Shown here piece by piece: positions 1 to 11,492 of a stretch of 64,000 nt of DNA. The notes under the pieces are model-generated. The model saw only the letters and a program-made list of their open reading frames with translations. It made no database searches and had not been told where the DNA came from. Position 1 is the first letter of the stretch. Every line of letters starts with the position of its first letter. The stretch comes from Meandrina meandrites (taxonomy: Eukaryota > Cnidaria > Anthozoa > Scleractinia > Meandrinidae), in assembly GCA_963693305.1 (NCBI GenBank), contig OY855906.1, positions 18,208,661 to 18,272,660 of the forward strand, given 5' to 3'. A program made the position numbers and the translations under genes.

Positions 1-164
1 GTTAGGCAAGTATTACCTGACATGGGAAGGTCACTTGCAAAGTGTTAATCAAAAAGTGTCCTCAAACTTAGAACATCGATACTTTATATAGGTCAATTAT
101 TCAGCCTTATTTCAGTTGTTGTTGTCTTGTCTGGGACTCAATAGGTGACAACTTAAGCAATCGT

Positions 165-567
165 CTCTAAAGGCTTCAAAATAGGGCGGCTCGTATTTTT
201 ACTTGTGCTGCGTATTGTAAGCCTTCTGGAGAAGTTTTTGAGGAATTAGGCTGCATGGACTCAGTTTAATTCCTTGAGACAATTTCACAAGGCCATTATG
301 ATGTTTAAAATCGTTAACGTCCTGGCACCTCCGTACCTTACCGAAATGTTCACACCTTAACAATAACGCCTTAATACCGCCTTAACAATCACAGTCTGAG
401 ATCTTCTAATTACGACCTAGAACTGCCCAAGTCAGAACAAATTACTATAAGTTAGAATAGTTTTGCTTTCAGTGGCGTCAAGGTCTGGAATGCTCTCACT
501 CGCTACCTCAAAGAAGAAAGGTCTTTGAAAAAGTTTAAAAGAGGCTTACTACCGGCACTTGTAAAGT
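165..567 (+). mobile_element. Degraded 3' end of a non-LTR retrotransposon reverse transcriptase ORF
   Basis: Reading across frameshifts gives the usual C-terminal tail of LINE-type reverse transcriptases. It begins LQNRAARI, continues in another frame as LRQFHKAIMMFK and LAPPYLTEMF, then as FSGVKVWNALTRYL and a closing SLKKFKRGLL. At least two frameshifts and an in-frame stop break it, so it is a dead fragment. No 5' part of the element is visible in the window. Confidence 0.72.
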
Positions 568-655
568 AATCGGTTATAGATCGCCTTGTAAATTGTTATG
601 TTTAAATTGTATTAGTTATTTAATTCTCGGATTTTATGGAAACCCTATTTTAACC

Positions 656-903
656 TGACCACCCTTACCACCCTCGCCACCCTTGCCTATCTAGCCACCC
701 TGACCACCCTTACCACCTTCGCCACCCTTACCACCCGTACCACCCTTGCCTATCTAGCCACCCTGACCACCCTTACCACCCTGAAGCGGGTAGGGGGTTT
801 TACCCGTACCACCCTTGCCTATCTAGCCGCCATGACCACCCTCGCCACCCTGACCACCCTTACCACCCTGACCACCCTCGCCACCCTGACCACCCTGACC
901 ACC
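656..903. repeat. Minisatellite with a 9-bp unit (CACCCTNAC)
   Basis: About 250 bp are built of CACCCTNAC-like 9-mers (ACC CTT ACC CTC ACC), interrupted by recurring TTGCCTATCTAGC spacers and one GAAGCGGGTAGGGGG patch. The threonine/leucine-rich open frame across it is an artefact of the 9-bp period. Confidence 0.9.
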
Positions 904-1217
904 GAGTCATGCAATATCAGCACGTGGAAAACAACTTTACATCTGCTGTGTGGACTTCACCAACTTCAACCGGATCAACAATACTTCAAACATACTATCA
1001 TTCTAACAAAACAAGTATAGCCTCCGACAAATTTCACCTACAGCTACTATCGTCCAAAGAAAACAAGGCAAGCGGGCCGACAAGTGAACATACATTTGAG
1101 CACGTGATTGCAATATCAACACATGTGCAATATCAAGAATTTCATTGGCTGCCACCTTCGCCACCTGGCTTATCAAACAACCAATCAGAGGAGACCTTGT
1201 TGAAGCTGCGACTCTAC

Positions 1218-1460
1218 CGAAATCAGTGGACAAATCGACCAATAGTTGACCAATAGTCAGTTGACACTCAATCAATAGTTGGTCAACTGTCGGCCAAGTG
1301 CCGAATGAGTATCGGCCAAAGTGTTAAGTGAGTGTGGATCAAGTGTCAACTGACTCTCAATAGCCGGCCAACACTCAGTTGATAGTCAGTCGGTATATTG
1401 GTCTATTATTGCCTTAGTGTCAGTTGGCTATCAGCCAAGTGTTGACCAACATATCTGGAC
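1218..1460. repeat. Cluster of scrambled CAGTTGAC / GTCAACTG words
   Basis: Short words such as CAGTTGACA, GGTCAACTG, GTGTCAACTGA and GGCCAA recur in both orientations over about 240 bp. There is no fixed period. It looks like a decayed tandem or inverted array. Nothing coding is visible here. Confidence 0.5.
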
Positions 1461-1635
1461 AACCAGTGGTTAACATCTACAGTATGAACATTTACTGTTA
1501 ATGTGCTTTTCAATTTATAAATCTAAGGAAGAAAAGATAAGATACAGCTGTAATTAATAAGTTAAGCTTGTCACTAACTAAGAAAGCTCATGAAAACTTT
1601 GGACATTTTGCTCATGTTCAACAAAATACAAAGGA

Positions 1636-1965
1636 TTATTATATGGCAAGGTAGTCTTGAGGTAAATCCGAGTATTGTGATTGGTTCTTTTTTGGTCGAA
1701 TTTTGTCATACGGACCATTTCCATGGAAACAGTCATAAGCTGTGTTTTGTTGCTCTCTATAGCTGGCAAATTCAAAATTTGCAGCCAAAACGAGTGCCAT
1801 ATAATAAATTACTTACTAACCTGCAGCTGTAGCTTGCTTGAGCCGTACTGGGGAATGTTGGCCCTTGGTTGTCTTTATATGGACCTCACTGTGCTCGGTG
1901 CGTACTGCCACAACCTTGGACCAATATTCCCCAGTATGGCCCTCGCATACGGTTAGTAAGAGGTT
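1636..1965. mobile_element. Foldback (double-hairpin) element, copy 1
   Basis: The first half is bounded by TTATTATATGGC and its complement GCCATATAATAA. The second half is bounded by CTTACTAACC and GGTTAGTAAG, with long complementary arms containing CCGTACTGGGGAAT. A clearly homologous copy lies at 63423-63748, at the other end of the window. Neither copy has coding potential, so I call it a non-autonomous foldback transposon. Confidence 0.8.
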
Positions 1966-2380
1966 AATCCAGCTACAAAAATTATATATGCAGTAACTCC
2001 AGTAAGGAATTTTTTGCAGCTAAGGACCCATTTTATTGTTAACTGACAAAGGCTATTGTGTGTGACTGAACACATTCCAAATTGCTGTGAACTTTACTAT
2101 TTATGGTCAACTTTTTCATTATTGCATAGTAACTTTCACCTCATTAACTTGTAGGACTTTGCAACATTAGGAAAGGTAGAATTTTGTAGTAAATTATATG
2201 CGACTTCAACATTATAATCATTGAATATAGTTCAACCTGTATTGTGACTGGTTCTGAAAGACAATCTCCATACTAGAAGGTTTTGAAACAACACTAAGCA
2301 TTGTTCGGTAACCCATTGTTCAATATAGTAATAAATTGTTGGAGTTTAAACGAGGTGATGATAGTCATCTATTTTCTCAG

Positions 2381-5300
2381 GTTTATTGGCCATGAAGATC
2401 CAGAAACTTACTTTACAGAAACAGAAAGAACAAGAGTGGTGAGTGATAATAACAAAAGGCTACACATTTTTGGTCAAGATGTGAAATCACATGCCATACA
2501 TGTATTTTACTTTGTTTTAATGTGGCATTTGTTTACAGTTATTAATTTATTTTGCCTTTTGATGTTATTGGAGTAAAACTGTGGTATTATATATCTTTTT
2601 TCCAGCTGATTAAAACTTAGAAATCTTGTCAAATAACAGACCCTCTTTACCCAAGTGAAAAGCAAAGGATATTATAAAGACATTTATAAAATGATGGTTA
2701 TAAACTTCATGTTTGGTTTGCATATAGATGTTTTGCATGGTCCAGTTGTTATACTACACTATAGTATGCACAGGGATGAATCTAATTGATCAATAAAAGT
2801 ATTCCCTAACAAATGCATTGTATGATATTTTTTAAGGTGTATGAAATCATGGAAACAGCCCCATTTGGCAAACGACAGAAAGGAGAAATTGGTAGGAATA
2901 TAGTAAATAAAACAAAAACAAGCTTATCTGTAACAATGGGGTGTAGATGTATGTAGAAGTATTGTTTACACAGTCAGATCTCAAGACAACTTACTAGTTT
3001 AACTAAAATTTAAGGTACTTTAGTTCAAACAACATACATGTGACATGTCAACACCAAACCTAACGTGCGATCAGGTTTTCTTTTCTTTTTGTGATCTCAG
3101 GTTACACTGAACCATGTCAAGCAGACAGGGGATAAAAATGTCAATTAACTGTCTGATATGGTTCCGTATATATGTCACACACCCATTTTTCCTTAAACTT
3201 TGAGAAAAAACGTGCAGCTTATACATGGACTTTTATGGTACCCGGTAGTTAAGGCACTGATGCACATTGTAAGCTCAGGAATAACAAATTTGGATTGATT
3301 TTTTTCACATCAGGAATCAATCGCCTTGTTGAAGAGGGCATTTTCACGGCCGGATATCCTCTTCATCCGGTAAGTTTAATGTCAATTTCATCATTCATTG
3401 CTAGAGTTAATACAACAAAGCTAATTACAATTTAGGGATCCAAACCTTTTTATTAATAACTGAAATACTTTTATCAGACCAGTAAACCCATTTGCCTTGG
3501 AATGTATCTTATTTCACCCTATGGTAGATAAAATTCATAGTGTGTTTGTTTGTTTGTTAAAAAGTATTCATCTTTGCCATTATTTTTATTAATTATTAAG
3601 CAACCAAATCTATTAGAGTTTTTAAAATTATGCAGTTCACTGGACTGTGTAGTTTATGAATATATAATTGTATATTCATACTCCTCCTATGGAAGGTTTT
3701 GTTTGGTTTGCACCCCCCCCCCCCCCCCCCCCCAAATTCCAGCTTAGCTTCATCATTTCCTTACCCCTCGGCCCTTAAAATTTCCAGGGACCTTTCTTCT
3801 TCTTTTTTTTTTTTTTTTTTTTTTGGGGGGGGGGGGGGGGTATGGATATTTCCTATAACTGCCCAGATGACTTGTATTGACACACAATAAACTCTTTTAC
3901 CAGATCTCCATCTTCATATTTTATTATAAACACATACTAATTAGCCATAATTGTTAAATTGCAAGTTCCTGTAACTTTTCACAATCAGCTTTACAAACTT
4001 CCTGTAAACTACTAGGGACCAGCTGAATTGCCAAAGGAGTGGAAAGAAGGGCCAGATGGACCAGAAGAACTCAAACTCAACAAAAGACAGATTCTCAAAG
4101 AGTATTGGGCACGGTGGGGCAAATGGCTAAAATATCAACCTCTCGATCACATCAGGTTTGTAACCATCATCATGCATTCATGCTTTATAAAACTAGTGGT
4201 GCTTTCGATAAATCAACCAGTAAGATTTTGTTGTATTATGACATCGACCCCACTAAATTACACATAATGTTTGTATCAGATGTCATCATTTGCATAGCTA
4301 GGTACTACACATGTGCAGCACAGTAAAACTGAACTGCAAATGGGAAAGCTACTGTTTCACCATGTTGACACTGATGGGATCCACTTAAATATGTCATTTC
4401 ATATGTTTGACTATGTATTACATCTTTACATGTGATATTGTTCACAAACATTTGAAATATTAATCTGACTATTTCTTTTTCTTTAGGGAATATTTTGGAG
4501 AAAAGATTGGTATTTACTTTGCTTGGCTAGGTAGGGGCATTATCAGTTTTTTTCTGTACAAAATTGTTTGATGCAGTTAAATGCAACTTAACAGAGTTAA
4601 CAACAAAGAGCGCCAGGATTTCCTTTGTAGTCAGCAGTGTTCTGACATGCACATGTGCCAGGATTCCATGCGCTCTCAGACTGAGACACATTTTATCATT
4701 TACAGTGAGCACTGTTTTGCATGGGAGCAGACAAATACCAAATATGAATCCTGTCATATTTTTAAAAAAAACTAACTATTTACTGCATTCTTTCTTTGCC
4801 TTGTTTGTACTTTAAGATTTTTTTCACCTAGTAATGCTTTGTCAAGTAAGAAAAGAGGCATGTCTTGTACAAGTTCAATTGCCTAATTGGCTGGGTTGGA
4901 AAATCTAACAAGAGCACTCTACTTGGTATTGTGTTGTGACAAATGTTGACCCAGAAATTCGAAAAAAAAAATTCAAAAAATGGACCCACACTTTAGGATT
5001 CTTCTGACAAGTACTTATTTAACAGAAGCCTTTGTGCAGCCGTCTCCTATGTCCGTGCACAGAGGATGAGGAATATCGGAGATGGCTGCAAACAGGCTAA
5101 TTAAACAGCAATGATTGTTACTAGAATTTCTCTGCCCGTTTATTTTAAACAACAATAGTAGACATAGGCACACAAATAATTATTATACATGCAAAAATTA
5201 TTTTTTTGATAAAAACAAAGATGGCCGTTGTCAAAGCAGAAGCAAATTTTCTCCCCTACGATGCACCTTTTGACGCAGCAATTTGATTGATTCTTGATAT

Positions 5301-8300
5301 TAGCCCCAATCTGATTGGTGTGACATACATACAAGACTCACTCCCTGACCACACTGTTCGTCACAACGGCTAAGAGGTTTTTTTTTTTTGCAAAAAATAA
5401 CTCAGTAAATTGAGTGAATGTTTGTCTGAAATGTTTATGTACAGGTCAGTACACGGCATGGCTTCTTATGCCGTCCTTTGTTGGACTGCTGGTGTTTTTG
5501 TATGGTATCATAACTATGAACGGACCTGACAACAGACCTGCGTGAGTATTCTCTTGTTTATACTTCTCAGGCATTTGCGTGTAGTTATTTAAGAAAGGAA
5601 CTTAAACAGGGTGGTAAAGGGGTTATGCAGGACACATGATTTGAACAAAAATTAGCATGTGACAGGTTTAAATGAGCTCAAATGTGGCTTTGATCCATGA
5701 ATTGCCTAGCCTCCTTTGCAGACATTTGTTGGGAAGAAAAGATTGTGTGACGAGCCAAAAGAACGTCTGCATAGGAGGCTATGAATTGCCAGTCTTGTAT
5801 GCAGCATATGATTGATTATTTTGAGGACCATGATTCATGATTCCAGCTGAAAATGTTCATGAAACCCAAAAGTAAATTATGTACCCGTAAATCAATTAAC
5901 AACTAACCTTAACCCAAACCCCAAATTGATAAATGTCAGGAATTATGAAGTCTAAGATTGATCTTGTGTGGATGAAGGGCTCTCTCGACTAAATTAATGC
6001 ATTTTAGAACAGTATCTCACGCTATGAGTCTGCCTCAGAGAACATGCCCTGCTACTGGGTTTTTGAACTAATGAGAAATAGCTCATATTTATTAATAAAA
6101 TTGTGCATATAATGTGTGATTCATGCTATTTTCCAAAACCATTTGTGACTTGAAGGAAAATTACATAATTAATCTCGACATGATTCGTGATTCGGACCTC
6201 CTTGCCTAAGGATCCATTCCATACCAGTAGCAGTATTATTAGATGTTGGTTGATGGTGTTTGTTATTTATTTCCAGGCTTGATGTGTGTGATAGCCCTGA
6301 AGGAACCTACATGATGTGCCCCTTGTGCGATGAGTCCCTTGGTTGCCATCCTGTTGATCTCCATGGCAGCTGTATGCTTGGGAAGGTGTGTACACTAAAC
6401 GTAAAGCAATCTATTTTTGCTAGGTCTTTCACAGGTTGCCCAGCTTCACTATATGAAATACTCATGAAATGTTCACGAATGTGACTGATCTTGCTTTTGA
6501 GCGGTGTTGTGTTGCAAAGATGCGATTTACAAGGGTTTGTACCGTGTATGGCAACTCAACAATTTTGTTTCAAAAAGATTAAAATTTAATGTTCTGTGAA
6601 TAAAATCGAAAACATCAAAGAATACAACATTAGGCAGACAAGGTATTAAGTCGATTTTATTCACTGATATGAACATTAAATTTTAATCTTTTTGAAACAA
6701 AATCGTTGAGTTGCTTTACAAACCTTATAAATTGCATCTTTGTAACAGAACACCACTCAAAGGCAAGAGTCAAATTCGCGTATGTAAATCACATCTTTGT
6801 AACACAATAGGCAAGATCTGTCGCATTCGCGAACATTTCCTGAGTATTTCATATAGTGAACTTGGGCCACCTCTGGGTACATGTATGTTAAAGTGATAGT
6901 AAACTCAATATTTAACCATTTCTTGATTGTAAAGCCTTACATCTGTTGAGTCTACTTTTAATAAAGACTTATTTATTCTTCCTATTTACAGGTTTCTTAC
7001 TTGTTTGACAATGCAGCCACAGTTTTCTTTGCCATATTTGTCTCCTTCTGGGGTAAGTACTAAATGCTAATGCCAATGTCTAACTTTAACTTTTCTAAGG
7101 ATTGATTTTTGGAGAGATGAAGATGAAGACATAAACTATACTGAGAAAAGATTTTTATTTTCAAAAGAACAGAATTGTTGTTAAATGGCAAAGATATAAC
7201 CTCAGAATGGATGCCTTAATTTGTTTTGTTGTTCACAGTCCATCTCACCCTTCCCAATCTTATCAATCCTTGTTCCATTCTTGATAATTATATTGTTTCT
7301 TTGGTGTTTTTCTCCTCAAGTTAATTATCGTTTGATGTTTCCTATGAAGTAATGAAAAACGTCATGAATGTAATGAAAGGAGGCTTGTGAAAGCCTTATC
7401 ATTATGATAACAGTTATTAATAATGATCATTTTTTTCCCAAAGCTGTGTTTTTCTTGGAATTCTGGAAAAGAAAAGAAATAACTCTGGCATATCACTGGG
7501 ATGTGCTGGAGTATGAAGAAGAGGAGGTAAAATAATGAAAAATTATGACAAAAAAAATAATAAATGGGTGTATACAGCTGGCACATTAATTAGCCACCAT
7601 AACAAACCTTGAACTTTTCATTTCACTCAAGTTTCTTTGTCAGTGACATGTTTGTTTGTTGTTGTTCAGGAACGTCCACGGCCAACATTTGCAGCTTTAG
7701 CACCAACAGTAGAACGAAACCCAGTGACAGGAATACTGGAACCACACTTTCCTGATGAAAAGAGGCAACCTCGAATCTTCTCAGGAATAGCTATTGTTAT
7801 CACTATGGTAAGATTCCAACACCACTAGAAGCAGGCATGCCAGTTAAGCAGCTTCAATTAAACCTGTCCAATACGTAGTTCAGCTTGACAGGTTTAGCCA
7901 AACCTGTTCACAGCAGCTTAACCGGTTTAAAGAAAAACCAATCCAATACCTTTTCACACTGGTCAGCTATACAGGTTTGCTATACTTAAATTTGTTAAAT
8001 ACCAGGTTCACCCCCAGATAAACAGGTTTACAATAGAAACTGACTAAACAGGTTTACTGTACTTAAGAACTAAACAAGTTTAGTCAAACAGGTTCAATAC
8101 ATCGTTGACACCAGGCTTAGGTTAAGTTACACACAATCTGAGACTATTAAAAGACAGAAAACTTGAAGCCTGAGATTTTCACACAGTTTAAATAAGCTCC
8201 CACTTTAATATGGTTTCCGCTGAACATTCGAGCAATAAAGGCAAAAATAAAGATACCAAACAGAACTCATAGCATGGTAACAGTTTGAATACAGTTGAGA

Positions 8301-11300
8301 AGAACTTATCGAAATTTCTCAAGCTGACCCCACGAGAGAAAAATGAATTTGAAATTCTCCATATTTTAGTTAAAATGGACGTTTCACGTCAGTTCAAAAC
8401 AAGTAACTTGGCGTTATAAGCATTTTTACGAGGTTTGACATTAACTTTCTCGAGAATGCTTTAGAATTTAACCGCAGGGTCACTTATTGAAATGAATTAC
8501 AGTGAGGTGTTTCAAATAGTGTACAAAATGTTGCAGTGCTTTGAGTAGATTTTTGGTAATTAATTTTTGCACTTGTTGCTTGAAATTTCAGCGGAATCCG
8601 TCTTAATACAGTTTCATTATCGCGACTTTCTAGTCATTAAATCTCAGCAGGATTACACCTGATTGGTGGAGAAGACAACATCTTTGCTGTGATTGGCTGA
8701 AGCGCGCTGCAGGCATTTCTTGAGCCAATCAACGTGATCAGCAGATTCCAAAAAGCAAACATTGGAAAAACCTGTTTTTTTTGTTGTTGTGTTTCAGGTT
8801 TCGCTGGTGTTGGTGTTCATGGTGGGAGTGATTGTCTATAAGCTGCTGGTCTACCGACCACTGGCATCCAATCCATCTACTCGAGCACGAGCCCAGCAAA
8901 TTGCCAACATCACCGGGGCCTTCGTCAACTTGACCATTATCATGATCCTCAGCAGGGTGTGTACTGTCTCTTGTATAGTCCGTGAAGATTTCCAACTCAT
9001 ACTGAATTAATCTTTAACCAATCGAAGACATCTCAAATTAGCACCATCTTCAGCTAATAGGTTTAATAGATCTCTATGTTCGTTTGTGAAGCTTTGACTT
9101 CATGACAGGCACAAATGTCATATATCAGCAAAAGCGGTTTGATTAGGAATCCCAGACAAACCTTAGCCTTGCTTTTTCTAGTTTCATTGTGTAAAAATAT
9201 TACAACCGATTTTCCATCACCCCATTGTTATCAGTGCCTACTTTACTTCCTTATAGATTTCCTCGGCTTTTGATATATGTTTTTGAGCACAAGGGTCAAC
9301 ACATCAGTTAAAACAATACAGAATGACCCTTTGCCTCGTTATGTCAATCCACTGAGAACTGTAATGACAGCTATTTTCTAAAAATAAAATCATAAATTAT
9401 GAATCCCTTTGTAGGTCTATGAAAGAGTTGCATTGGCACTGACTCATTGGGGTAAGTCCTCTCAAATGTAATCATTTTTCTCCTTAACTAACCATGAATA
9501 TCTCACTATTATCTACACTGATAAAATGTTTGTTTAAATTAATACCTGACAAAGTTCTCGTACAGAATTGAATCTGATTTGTAGTTTATGTATATCTGAT
9601 TTGGAATCATGGTGGATAGAATGTTGTGCGATGACCAAGTAATGGCTTCAAAGGTGGTTACGATTGTGGTAGAGGTTCTATAACTTTCAATCAAGAGTTT
9701 AACTTTTCGTTTTCATCCTTAGAAATGCATCGAACACAGACTGAGTACGAAGACAGTTTGACATTCAAAGTTTTCGTGTTCCAGTTCGTGAACTTCTACT
9801 CATCCATCTTCTACATCGCCTTCTTCAAGGGAAAGTAAGAAACATCATTCTTCATTTTCTGGTTCACTATACCCTCTTGAATAATCGCTAGCGTATCTGT
9901 GCATTTTAATCACACTTCAAGTTTAGGTCGTCGATCGTCTGGGTTAGGGTAGGGCTGAAAAGAACTGTTGGTCACTGACGTTTCGACAAACTGAGCCAAA
10001 GTCATCTTAAGAGTTGGAAATCTTTTTCAGAGTTAAGGCTGTTGACTCTGTTGATAACTTCTGCCTGGGTTGTTTAACTGTCAGTTACCAACAACAGTTC
10101 ATTTCAGCACAAGCCTCACCCAGGAGATCACACTAGATGAACTACTATGTTATATACAAGTTTGCAAAGCATGAAAATAAGAGACTTCACCTGCGGAGAA
10201 ACGCCTTGACTAAAACCAAATTCTCCCAAAAAATATGAAGAACAGTGTGGAGAATTTGCCTGGCTGTAATTGCAAAACCTGTTGGCTGACGCATCATGCA
10301 CTGTGTTTGTAGGTTGGTTGGTTATCCTGGACATTACCGCAGACTGTTTGGACTCAGGCAAGAAGAGGTAGGCTAAGTTATACTGCAGTGGCAATGCAGT
10401 CACTCTATCACGAACACTATAACACACTGTCACGCTATATAGTAACGCTAATCACGCTATATACAGTGTACCCAGCCTCCTCCTCAGGCGTTTCGCGTAA
10501 CAAGCGCGAGTGACTGGTGACGAGCGCGAAGCGCGAGGGACCACGGGAAGAAACGCACATTGTTTTTTTTTTCAGCAGAGAGACGTCTGGGTACGAGGCA
10601 GCAGTGTACCCACGTTACACATGACTAGTTCTTTTTTAAGCAAAGTAAGCCCACCCGGTGTTTGGGAGCTCATTGGTTCGATTCCCGTCGGGATTTTTTT
10701 CTTTGTCCCACGCTCATGACATGTTGAATATTTCATCTTTCATACAAAATTCTAAAACACGATTGGTTGTTTTTCAGTGTGCACCCAGTGGCTGTCTGAT
10801 GGAACTTGCTCAGCAGCTTGTCATCATCATGGTCGGCAAACAAACCATCAACAACATACAGGAGATTGTTATACCGTGAGTAATGAATAAACACTTCTGT
10901 CATTTATAAAAAAACCGAGATTCTGTGGACACTGTTCTTGGTCAGGGGCGTGATGTATTATGGATTTCCTACGAAATAAATCACTTCAGTTTTGGGAACA
11001 TGGGTAGCTGCCGTGGGAAGAAAACTCATCCCATGCTTTGGAACTCTAACACTTCTATAATGAGAAAAACATGGAAACAAGACTGGTTTTCAATAGCGGA
11101 TTTATGCTAATCCAGAATTAAAATTGAGCTAATCAAGGTTTCAGTTCCTGTCGTATAAAAGTGTTTTTCACCTCAGCGTGTGTTTTATGAATGGTGATTT
11201 CAGGGCTTGAAGAATCAAATAAGCTTGTGTACTTACTTGTAAACAGATGTTTAAAATGGAGCACTCGCATCCGTGGAACTTTTAAGAATGTGGATTGTTT

Positions 11301-11457
11301 TTGTTGTAGCATGCTGAAACAATGGATTAAGAGAAAGAAGCGTGGCACAAAAAAAGAAGAAAGTAAACCACGCTGGGAGGCTGACTATGAACTGGTGGAA
11401 AATGAAGGACTCTTCCAGGAATACTTGGAGATGAGTAAGTGTCAAGAATAGACAGGC

Positions 11458-11492
<35 letters not shown>

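Noticed and set aside
832..1256. Thr/Leu-rich and following 115-codon frame
   Set aside because: They arise from the 9-bp minisatellite and neighbouring low-complexity sequence.
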